Assembly: GCF_000317435.1 (NCBI RefSeq)
Contig: NC_019751.1
Coordinates: 1,612,001-1,676,000, forward strand
Direction: 5' to 3'
Source of the DNA: Calothrix sp. PCC 6303
GTDB taxonomy: Bacteria > Cyanobacteriota > Cyanobacteriia > Cyanobacteriales > Nostocaceae
DNA length: 64,000 bases
Below are positions 57,529 to 64,000 of this stretch, piece by piece (position 1 is the stretch's first letter; every line of letters starts with the position of its first letter). The notes under the pieces are model-generated. The model searched no databases and was not told the origin of the DNA. It saw only the letters and a list, made by a program, of their open reading frames with translations. Position numbers and translations under genes: made by a program.

Positions 57529-57593
57529 AGTGGTAGATGCACCCTGATAACTCATTTCCCTTAGCTGATTGATTTTGGCTGGGGGATTTTTTT
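57529..57593 (+). ncRNA. NsiR1-like RNA, unit 4
   Basis: TCCGGA 57496. Same body as unit 5; the promoter has ATGTAGATAGAAC where the others have ATGTAGGTAGAAC. Confidence 0.87.
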
Positions 57594-57664
57594 GCTGGTA
57601 AATGTTGAGATTTAGTCTAGGTAGTGTTTTATCCGGAAGTTACCGAATGTAGGTAGAACAATTA

Positions 57665-57730
57665 AGTGGTAGATGCACCCTGATAACTCATTTCCCTTAG
57701 CTGATTGATTTTGGCTGGGGGATTTTTTTT
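57665..57730 (+). ncRNA. NsiR1-like RNA, unit 5
   Basis: TCCGGA 57632. The -10-like TAGAAC is at 57654-57659. The consensus body ends in eight T. Confidence 0.87.
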
Positions 57731-57801
57731 GCTGGTAAATGTTGAGATTTAGTCTAGGTAGTGTTTTATCCGGAAGTTACCGAATGTAGGTAGAACAATT
57801 A

Positions 57802-57867
57802 AGTGGTAGATGCACCCTGATAACTCATTTCCCTTAGCTGATTGATTTTGGCTGGGGGATTTTTTTT
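57802..57867 (+). ncRNA. NsiR1-like RNA, unit 6
   Basis: TCCGGA 57769. Body identical to unit 5. Confidence 0.87.
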
Positions 57868-57938
57868 GCTGGTAAATGTTGAAATTTAGTCTAGGTAGTG
57901 TTTTATCCGGAAGTTACCGAATGTAGGTAGAACAATTA

Positions 57939-58004
57939 AGTGGTAGATGCACCCTGATAACTCATTTCCCTTAGCTGATTGATTTTGGCTGGGGGATTTT
58001 TTTT
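57939..58004 (+). ncRNA. NsiR1-like RNA, unit 7
   Basis: TCCGGA 57906. Body identical to units 5 and 6. A 99-base unrelated stretch follows before unit 8. Confidence 0.87.
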
Positions 58005-58174
58005 GCTGGTAAATGTTGAGATTTAGTCTAGGTAGTGTTTTATTAAAATAGCTTCAGCAGTTGTGAGAGTAAACAAATGCTTGGTTTCGATGAAAACTAT
58101 CTGGTAATTATGATTCTAAAAATCGCCTAAGTAGTATTTTATCCGGAAGTTACTGAATATGGGTAGAACAATTA

Positions 58175-58239
58175 AGTGGTAGATGCACCCTGATAACTCA
58201 TTTCCCTTAGCTGATTAATTTCGGCTGGGGGACTTTTTT
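58175..58239 (+). ncRNA. NsiR1-like RNA, unit 8
   Basis: TCCGGA 58142. The promoter differs (ACTGAATATGGG), and the terminator has GATTAATTTCGGC and GACTTTTTT, so it is drifting. Confidence 0.82.
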
Positions 58240-58278
58240 ACTGGTAAATGTTTTGATTCAACTGTGAGTAGTGCTTTG

Positions 58279-58375
58279 TCCGGAAGCTAGTGAATGGGAC
58301 GGGAATAATTACACTGTACACAGATTCTGATAGCTCACTTCCCTAGATGAATAAAATCTAGGAGTAGTTCCCTTA
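58279..58375 (+). pseudogene. Decayed ninth NsiR1-like unit
   Basis: TCCGGA is kept, 137 bases after unit 8, but the body (TCTGATAGCTCACTTCCCTAG) is changed and the hairpin CCTAGATGAATAAAATCTAGG lacks a T-run. Confidence 0.7.
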
Positions 58376-58888
58376 TATATCTTGAGTTTTAAAATATATA
58401 CTTAGATATTAGAGAGAATACATCATAACATAGTTTGAGCGATTAGTTTGGAATAGGAATAAAATTTTATTAATTCCGATACCACTGTTGGCAGATTTGT
58501 CTGGAAGATATCACCTTTTCCTGTTTCCCTGCGTTGAGGGTATGCTACGCCTAGAAAGGCTAGCACTCAAAGGGAAACCGCTATCAAGTTTGCCGCAGGC
58601 TAATGTGTGGCATTTTTGCGAAAATTAGATGCTGTGGATACTTATTGTTGAATGTCACCCTGAATACTCTTTGTTAGCTTTACGCGATCGCATTAACTAG
58701 AAAACAGCTAACTTACAAAGACTCGAAATGCTTATTTTTCGCTTTGAGGTCTATTATACATAACACATTACCATTTTTTAAGATTTTTTACCATCATGCG
58801 ATCGCACAATTAATTGACATCTTCCCCACCTTACTTCGTTGTACCTTGGTTCTGCGAAGCAGTAGGTGGGGATGCCAAAGATTACTCT
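58376..58888. other. Intergenic region after the small-RNA array
   Basis: No gene supported. A dispersed tract near 58540-58590 (GGGTATGCTACGCCTAGAAA) and a hairpin between CTTCCCCACCTTAC and GCAGTAGGTGGGGA at 58821-58872 are the only structures noted; the latter may end leftward or rightward transcripts. Confidence 0.45.
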
Positions 58889-59113
58889 TTAAATCACTTG
58901 AAAAGACTTAACTTCTAAAACAGACCCAATCATGGCAGTTGTCATCACATCTTCGCGGACTTGCCCTGTGACTTCAACTTTTTGTCCAGCTTTGAGTAGA
59001 CTTTTGTCGGCACCTCGTAAGATTTCGTAGGTTGTGCCATCATCGGTAACAAGTGCCCAAGCACCCATACCAATATCTCGGTGTTCAATTTTTCCGGTAA
59101 CTTTAGTTGACAT
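58889..59113 (-). CDS. Small uncharacterised OB-like protein
   Basis: 74 residues from ATG 59113; an upstream start at 59179 would run into the peptidase gene end and is less likely. The sequence STKVTGKIEHRDIGMGAWAL and VEVTGQVREDVMTTAMIGSV, two beta-rich halves with G-K-(I/V) and G-x-V turns, suggests a small beta-barrel such as an OB fold. I do not recognise a named family. It follows the S8 peptidase gene closely on the same strand. Confidence 0.65.
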   Translation of the reverse strand: MSTKVTGKIEHRDIGMGAWALVTDDGTTYEILRGADKSLLKAGQKVEVTGQVREDVMTTAMIGSVLEVKSFQVI

Positions 59114-59156
59114 GAACTTTAGGTGGTAAATGGAATATGGAAAAATCAAGGATTCT

Positions 59157-61007
59157 CTATTCTTTGTTTGTAACCACAAAGTGTGCTAACACAAAGCACA
59201 GCATTGCATTTCCAACTAAGAATAAACGAGAAAAAATATTACTTCCTATACCCCAAACTGCGGGATCACTGATGGAACTAATACCTAAACAAGCTGCCAT
59301 TCCTAAGGATGTACCGATGGCGAACCATTTCCATACAGGATGCCCTAATAATAGTGCCATTAAACCGAGGGGGATAAGGACGCTGGCAAATATGGGGTTA
59401 AAAGCATCGGTTCCTTGAATAGCATTACCAAGTTCGGGGATAGAACTACCGAGGATGCGGAAGGGGAATTGGGGGATATCAAAGATGTAGATACCTTTGA
59501 GGAAGAATAAGCCTGAACTGCCCATAATTAAGCCGGAGGTTAAACTCCAACCCCAAGTAGCAGGGAAGTAAATCCTTAAAAACCAAGCTAAGGCATAGGA
59601 ACCCAAAACCATAAGTATCTTAGGTATTAAAGCCACTGCACCACCATCAATCCAAAAACCGGGGTTGAGGTAGCCGTTATCACGTAACCAGCGGAAAAAG
59701 TCTTGGAAGCTGATTTCTCCTTCAATTGCCCGTTTAACTGCGGCTTCGGCGTTAAGTTGCCCAGCACCGTAGTAGTTGAGGGAGTCATCGTTGATGGGAC
59801 GGGCTGATTGTTGGAGGACTGCTAAAATCTTGTCAGGATCTTTGACTTCTGTGGCTTTGATGAGGGCTGCAACCCCAGCGACGTGGGGGGATGCCATACT
59901 GGTACCTTGTAGTCCTAAGAAGGTTTCTTCTCCCTTATTATCCATATCGATGGTTTCTTGGAGGATTTTCCCAGCATCGCTACCACCAGGGGCAGAGATA
60001 TCAACTCCCGCACCATAGTTAGAATAGTTGGGCTTGAGTCCATCGGGACCGAGGGCTGAAACCCCAATTACATGGGGATAGCGTGCTGGGTAAGAAGCAC
60101 CATTTTGACTTTCGTTCCCGGCGGCGGCGATAATAACTACACCCTTTTTGTGGGCGTATGCGATCGCTTCTTTCATCAAACTGCTTTCACCACCACCGCC
60201 TAGGCTCATATTAATTACATCTGCACCGTTGTCTGCGGCGAAACGGATAGCTTCGGCAATGTCGGCTACTGTACCACCACCGTAGTTACTTAGCACCTTC
60301 AAGGGCATGAGACTAGCTTCGTAGGCGATTCCCGCGACTCCATAGCTGTTGTTGGTGGATTGAGCGATGGTTCCGGCAACATGGGTACCATGTCCATTAT
60401 CGTCGGTGGCTTTCTCGCGGTCGTTTACAAAGTCGTAACCTTTGACAAATTTGGTTTCTACTAAGTCCCGTACTTGACTAATTCCGGTGTCGATGACAGC
60501 AACTGTCACACCTTTACCTTTGTTTTGTTTCCAAGCGCCTTCAACATTGATATTATGCAAATGCCACTGTTTACTGTACAAAGGGTCGTTGGGAGCATTC
60601 AATTTGGGCTGAAGTTCTGCTTCTTCCTCTAGTTGTGGTGGACTATATTCTGCTTCTCTGGCAATTTCCCCCAATTTGGGAATTTTGTATATGTAGTTAG
60701 GTTCGATATATTCGGTATCTTTGGCAAAGACTGATTTTCGTAATTCCTGAAGTCTGTTTTTATCACCTTTGACAATATAGACGTGATCTTTAGCCGAAAA
60801 TTTATTATCTAGTTGGGGAGTAACGTTGTACTTCGTTGCGATCGCATTTAACTCATTCTGTAATATTTCTTGAGGAATGCTTTCTTTGAAGTCCAGCAAA
60901 ATTGTCTCAAATTCCCCATTGGCTGCTAATCCCCGGACATTGATAAACATTGTCAAGGCAAAGCCCAATCCCAGTGTAAATAAGCAAGTTAGTATTAGCC
61001 TTCTCAT
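59157..61007 (-). CDS. Subtilisin-like S8 serine peptidase with a C-terminal membrane domain
   Basis: 616 residues. A signal peptide or anchor covers 1-29 (LILTCLFTLGLGFALTMFIN). A propeptide-like domain spans 30-110. The catalytic triad is in VTVAVIDTGIS (Asp near 172), NGHGTHVAGTIAQ (His near 206) and GTSMASPHVAGVAAL (Ser near 370), with the oxyanion Asn in IIAAAGNESQNG near 297. About four or five membrane helices near 455-610 follow (PKILMVLGSYALAWFLRIYF, VLIPLGLMALLLGHPVWKWF). A peptidase facing the periplasm or lumen but held by a C-terminal membrane domain is less usual for S8 enzymes. Substrate unknown. Confidence 0.93.
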   Translation of the reverse strand: MRRLILTCLFTLGLGFALTMFINVRGLAANGEFETILLDFKESIPQEILQNELNAIATKYNVTPQLDNKFSAKDHVYIVKGDKNRLQELRKSVFAKDTEYIEPNYIYKIPKLGEIAREAEYSPPQLEEEAELQPKLNAPNDPLYSKQWHLHNINVEGAWKQNKGKGVTVAVIDTGISQVRDLVETKFVKGYDFVNDREKATDDNGHGTHVAGTIAQSTNNSYGVAGIAYEASLMPLKVLSNYGGGTVADIAEAIRFAADNGADVINMSLGGGGESSLMKEAIAYAHKKGVVIIAAAGNESQNGASYPARYPHVIGVSALGPDGLKPNYSNYGAGVDISAPGGSDAGKILQETIDMDNKGEETFLGLQGTSMASPHVAGVAALIKATEVKDPDKILAVLQQSARPINDDSLNYYGAGQLNAEAAVKRAIEGEISFQDFFRWLRDNGYLNPGFWIDGGAVALIPKILMVLGSYALAWFLRIYFPATWGWSLTSGLIMGSSGLFFLKGIYIFDIPQFPFRILGSSIPELGNAIQGTDAFNPIFASVLIPLGLMALLLGHPVWKWFAIGTSLGMAACLGISSISDPAVWGIGSNIFSRLFLVGNAMLCFVLAHFVVTNKE

Positions 61008-61132
61008 ATCAACTTATTATTAGTGAAAGCCAGTTGTTTACTAAACATAGCTTATACCTACGCAAGTTGACAAAACTGGGGAATCTGTTAAGAATCTTGA
61101 GTTTTTTATTTTCTAGTTGATTACTAAAATTT

Positions 61133-61561
61133 ATGATCCACGGTTTATTATGGTTGCCTTTACTGGTGGCATTTTTCTGGTTAGCCCGTCAAGGTGCGAA
61201 GGAATATCAAAAAATTGAAGCATATCGAGTTTGGGCTGAACAGTTCGAGCGGGCAAAGTACGATATCTACGCCGTTTTAGGGCAAAAAGATGACCTGATT
61301 ACCTGGGGAAAGCCCACAACTAAGGAGATGGTAGATCTCAAAAGTTTTTCCTTGAAGGATGTGGAAAATATCCATCTTTTGGTGGATGACAAGATGATTG
61401 ATACGGAAAACCTTCCACAAAAAGGAAAAGCGATCGCTTTGGAGTTTTCTTTGTTAGAAGAAACAAAATCGGTGCGCGTTCCTTTTACGGAAATACCCTT
61501 AGCAGCACAGTGGACTAAGTTTTTACAACAAGAACTTGAGCGAGTTAAGGCTACGTCCTAA
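61133..61561 (+). CDS. Uncharacterised protein with an N-terminal membrane helix
   Basis: 142 residues. Residues 1-20 (MIHGLLWLPLLVAFFWLARQ) form one membrane anchor; the remainder is soluble, with EAYRVWAEQFERAKYDIYAV and beta-rich DVENIHLLVDDKMIDTENLP. No family recognised. Divergent from the S8 peptidase gene; a terminator follows. Confidence 0.65.
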   Translation: MIHGLLWLPLLVAFFWLARQGAKEYQKIEAYRVWAEQFERAKYDIYAVLGQKDDLITWGKPTTKEMVDLKSFSLKDVENIHLLVDDKMIDTENLPQKGKAIALEFSLLEETKSVRVPFTEIPLAAQWTKFLQQELERVKATS

Positions 61562-61580
61562 GAGGTTGTGTTATTGATTG

Positions 61581-61606
61581 CTGGGGAATCAAACCCCCAG
61601 ATTTTG
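61581..61606 (+). terminator. Terminator after the 61133 gene
   Basis: CTGGGG and CCCCAG flank an eight-base loop and ATTTTG follows. Six-pair stem 20 bases after the stop. Confidence 0.6.
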
Positions 61607-61624
61607 TTAAAAAGGGGATTTCTC

Positions 61625-61701
61625 CTGACTTGTAAGTGAGTAGTGAGTAGGGGAAAACCGCTTACATACTACGATGGTGAAAAAATTTTTTCATCGTGAC
61701 T
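61625..61701 (-). repeat. Dispersed repeat, inverted partner of 42662-42745
   Basis: Reads on the minus strand as the same element: AGTCACGATGAAAAAATTTT-like start, GTAAGCGGTTTTCCCCTACT in the middle, ACTTACAAGTCAG at the end. Confidence 0.8.
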
Positions 61702-61716
61702 GCCTCCTGAAAGAAT

Positions 61717-62721
61717 CTACATTTCTGGATATGCATGAGAGACAAAAGGAACTTCCACCACTTCCCCCTGACTTTCCCCAACTTGTACCTGCAAACCCAC
61801 AGTTCCCGCTTTGCTGCGAATATAACCAAGTGCGAAATAACCATCAGTGGTTTCCGCAAAACTAGTGATGACACCAACTTTCTCCCCGTTTACTGTCACT
61901 GCTGTTCCTACTTCCACGGGAGCATTTAACCGAATTCCCCAAAGGTATGTTTTCACACCTTTATATGTGTTCAAGCGGGCGATGGTTTCTTGCCCAATAT
62001 AGCAACCCTTACTAAAGGAAACCGTTTGCCATAATCCTACTTCCAAAGGGTTATAATCATCAGTTAATTCCTGTTCGGGAACTGGACGACCTTGGGTAAT
62101 GCGTAATATTTCCCAAGCTTTTTGGCTCATTTCCACTACACCCATTTCCACAAGTTGGTTCCAAATGGCAGTTTTATCTTGATTAGAAAAAGTTAAGGTG
62201 TATCCAGGTAAAGCTAAACCACTACCAACTGCAATTCGTACAACTTGATTCGCACCATGTAAATTGTATAGTTGGTGACTTCCCTGGGGTTTTCCAATTA
62301 ATTCTCCCCCCGCGATTTTTTGGATTACTGCATCACTATCAGTTCCAATTAAACTCAAAGTGCAAGTGGTGGAAGATATATCCAGCAATTCCACCTTGTC
62401 GGCAAAGAATATGTATTTATCCAACCATTTGTAGAGAAATTCGCAGCGATTTGGAGATGTCAGTAGAATAACTTCGTTTTCTGATACATAAGCTGTTACT
62501 AAGTCAATAGTCCTAGCGGTAGAAGTTACAAAAACAGTATCACAACCTTCCCCAGGTTTGAGACTTTGAAAATCGTTGGTACTTTGGTTGTGAAGGAAAC
62601 GCAGACGATCGTCACCTTTAACTTGAATGCGTCCCCAGTGAGTGCGATCGCATAAAGCAACTTGAGTATATGCTGCTTGAATAGCTGCTGTATCTTGGGG
62701 ATTAATGGTGGATGGTGGCAT
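61717..62721 (-). CDS. ygfZ: YgfZ/GcvT-domain folate-binding protein
   Basis: 334 residues. The YgfZ signature K-G-C-Y-x-G-Q-E is present in SFSKGCYIGQETIARLNTYK near 234-253. The N-terminal half has the GcvT fold (GRIQVKGDDRLRFLHNQSTN). Family members bind tetrahydrofolate and help build or repair iron-sulphur clusters, including those of tRNA-modifying enzymes. Starts at ATG 62721. It converges on the gene ending at 61561. Confidence 0.92.
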   Translation of the reverse strand: MPPSTINPQDTAAIQAAYTQVALCDRTHWGRIQVKGDDRLRFLHNQSTNDFQSLKPGEGCDTVFVTSTARTIDLVTAYVSENEVILLTSPNRCEFLYKWLDKYIFFADKVELLDISSTTCTLSLIGTDSDAVIQKIAGGELIGKPQGSHQLYNLHGANQVVRIAVGSGLALPGYTLTFSNQDKTAIWNQLVEMGVVEMSQKAWEILRITQGRPVPEQELTDDYNPLEVGLWQTVSFSKGCYIGQETIARLNTYKGVKTYLWGIRLNAPVEVGTAVTVNGEKVGVITSFAETTDGYFALGYIRSKAGTVGLQVQVGESQGEVVEVPFVSHAYPEM

Positions 62722-62889
62722 AGTTTAAAAGTGGCTATTTTTAAGAATCGCGTCTACAGCATCAAGAGTCTATTCTAGATTTTAAAACCCTATGAAAAAT
62801 ATTACCGCCAAAGCAGAATCAAAATCCTAAATAATCCGTCATCACGATCAACAGCCCGTTTAGTGATAATCAGTGAGGATGATTGATCT

Positions 62890-63699
62890 ATGTCGTTCAA
62901 ACCTTTAAAATTTCTATTATTTGGAACTATTGGTTTATCTTTGTGCTTAACAAACTCTGCTGTGATGGCTCAGTCTACTAACGGTAGTGATGTTGTAGTC
63001 CCGACGACATCAGATGGTGGTAATTATCCATCTGGAAATACCGGAAGTAACTACCCATCTGGCAACATTAACACCTCATCTGGCTCAACTAACGCAGATA
63101 GCAACGCTAGATTTGCTTGTCAACAGCAAAACGGCGAATACACCGTTATGTATCAGCCCCAAAGCCGTCCAGGACAATTTTATGCTTGGGCAACTCCCCG
63201 GACGATGGGTGGTGGTTGGGATACGGCACGTCGTTGTCAAACAATTGCCCAACGCCTTGAATTATACCGTCGTGATGGTTTGCTAGAACTGCAAACAGGT
63301 GTACAAAATAATCAAAATGTGATTTGTGCTACCACCGAAGCCAACTCCGGTTGCCGCATTGTTCTTACCATTCCACCCGAAAAAGACCCCTACACTGTCC
63401 GCAACAGCGTTTTCCAAAATCTAACTACTGCTGATAGTGGAGAACAAACTTTTGGTGTTAGTACCTACACTAATCGTCGTGCTGATGGTAGCGAAATTGA
63501 ACAAATATATAATGCTGGTCAGTCAATATTTGGTGGTAAAAAACGACCAGTTTCATCATCTAAATCTCCCATTAGCCTCAAACCATTCCTAGATAAAGCA
63601 GATGGTGGTACTGCTACCAGCCTGAAAAATGGAGTCCGCATCAACCGTTCACAAGTTAAACCTACAAGTAATCGCCTCAACCCCGACAAATTCCGTTAA
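62890..63699 (+). CDS. COP23-domain secreted protein
   Basis: 269 residues. A signal peptide (FKPLKFLLFGTIGLSLCLTN to AVMAQ) ends near 28. A low-complexity serine, asparagine and glycine linker follows. The COP23 domain covers about 73-205: NARFACQQQNGEYTVMYQPQ, TARRCQTIAQRLELYRRDGL, and two more cysteines in NVICATTEANSGCRIVLTIP, making two disulphides likely. The C-terminus is a basic proline- and serine-rich tail. COP23 was named for a circadian oscillating membrane protein of Cyanothece; molecular function is unknown. Confidence 0.9.
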   Translation: MSFKPLKFLLFGTIGLSLCLTNSAVMAQSTNGSDVVVPTTSDGGNYPSGNTGSNYPSGNINTSSGSTNADSNARFACQQQNGEYTVMYQPQSRPGQFYAWATPRTMGGGWDTARRCQTIAQRLELYRRDGLLELQTGVQNNQNVICATTEANSGCRIVLTIPPEKDPYTVRNSVFQNLTTADSGEQTFGVSTYTNRRADGSEIEQIYNAGQSIFGGKKRPVSSSKSPISLKPFLDKADGGTATSLKNGVRINRSQVKPTSNRLNPDKFR

Positions 63700-63732
63700 T
63701 TAATTGAAAACTATTCAGAATTGATTTTGAAG

Positions 63733-63769
63733 ACCTCAGCTTTTGGGAAAAGTTGGGGTTATTTTTTTT
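63733..63769 (+). terminator. Terminator of the COP23 gene
   Basis: ACCTCAGCTTTT and AAAAGTTGGGGT pair (with wobbles) around GGG; a T-run at 63762-63769 follows. Confidence 0.8.
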
Positions 63770-63843
63770 ATTCAATCTAAAATGTAGGGACGTAATACAT
63801 TGTCTCTTCCCAGCATTTCAAAACTACGCAAAATATTTTTGAT

Positions 63844-63949
63844 ATAGCGGTTTTCAGATGAGTCAAATATGTTGATCTTGCTCCCCTTCCCTTGCTTTTA
63901 AGGGGTTGGGGGTTAGGTCGGCGTACTGGATACAACCGAAAAACACTAT
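63844..63949 (+). repeat. Dispersed repeat, copy 2 of 2 in the window
   Basis: Same element as 29626-29730, about 105 bases in the same orientation, again just downstream of a gene end. Confidence 0.8.
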
Positions 63950-64000
63950 GATATCGAATCAGAAACGCCAAAAAAACAGTTATTTTTTACTGCATAATGT

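Larger units (their letters stand above)
57048..58375 (+). repeat. nsiR1: Tandem array of NsiR1-like small-RNA units (eight good, one decayed)
   Basis: TCCGGA boxes open each unit at 57048, 57221, 57359, 57496, 57632, 57769, 57906, 58142 and 58279. Most steps are 136-138 bases; the first is 173 and the seventh-to-eighth is 236. Units 3-7 are nearly identical. Each has TCCGGA at about -35, a TAGAAC-like -10 box 16 bases later, a conserved AAGTGGTAGATGCACCCTGA start, and a hairpin with T-run. TCCGGA is the DIF1 promoter motif of heterocyst-specific transcripts. In Nostoc PCC 7120 a tandem NsiR1 array lies at hetF (recalled). Confidence 0.92.

Noticed and set aside
63777-63971. 64-residue leftward frame near the right edge
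   Set aside because: It lies in the dispersed repeat at 63844-63949 and has no ribosome site.

Overview
The window reads as chromosome of a filamentous, heterocyst-forming cyanobacterium (Nostocales type). Evidence seen directly: a complete psbD for the photosystem II D2 protein, many GCGATCGC (HIP1-like) octamers, cyanobacterial gene families (COP23, UPF0367, GH100 invertase), a HetF-type CHAT protein, and upstream of it a tandem array of short terminator-ended units with TCCGGA promoter boxes that matches the NsiR1 small-RNA array known from heterocystous species. The DNA is AT-rich and gene-sparse, with many short palindromic and dispersed repeats between genes.

Left part (1-10172): the target-proximal end of a type V-K CRISPR-associated transposon (CAST). 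From left to right it holds cargo (a type I restriction gene pair hsdR-hsdS running off the left edge, two tandem small paralogues, a GmrSD-like DUF262/HNH protein), a divergent ribbon-helix-helix repressor, cas12k, a tracrRNA locus, a CRISPR array of seven good repeats plus one degenerate repeat, a detached homing unit, and an end region packed with TnsB-type repeats finishing in TGTACA. The homing unit carries an 18-nt sequence identical to the adjacent tRNA-Lys(CUU) gene, with a GGTA PAM in the right place, so the element carries the guide that explains its own location. The tnsB, tnsC and tniQ genes are not in the window and should lie to the left. Compared with my recollection of the ShCAST guide RNA, the tracrRNA locus here is interrupted by about 89 nt, which raises the question of whether the system is still active.

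Middle part (10176-40988): tRNA-Lys, a neutral/alkaline invertase, a two-gene vWA plus ARPP-like cassette, rsmB, a TerB-like protein, a possible PD-(D/E)XK protein, uncharacterised and HEAT-repeat proteins, a RuBisCO-like protein, a GDYXXLXY/DUF2157 membrane pair, an SLH protein, dxs, a 1961-residue surface protein built of cadherin-like, Calx-beta and FG-GAP repeats, an ECF-type ABC ATPase with a UPF0367 protein, and a psbD copy not followed by psbC. Next to psbD lie a very short ORF with a strong ribosome site and terminator, and a TnpB remnant.

Right part (40989-64000): an exopolysaccharide cluster (GT4, Wzc-type tyrosine autokinase, Wzy-type polymerase or ligase, GT2), a Uma2 nuclease-fold protein, a thioredoxin-fold lumenal or periplasmic protein, murT and gatD for lipid II amidation separated by a convergent small gene, an IS110-family transposase with an internal deletion, hetF with the NsiR1 array, an S8 peptidase with a C-terminal membrane domain, ygfZ and a COP23 protein.

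Gene products were assigned by reading motifs; no database search was run. Comparisons with named systems (ShCAST, NsiR1, HetF) rest on recalled knowledge and are marked as such.
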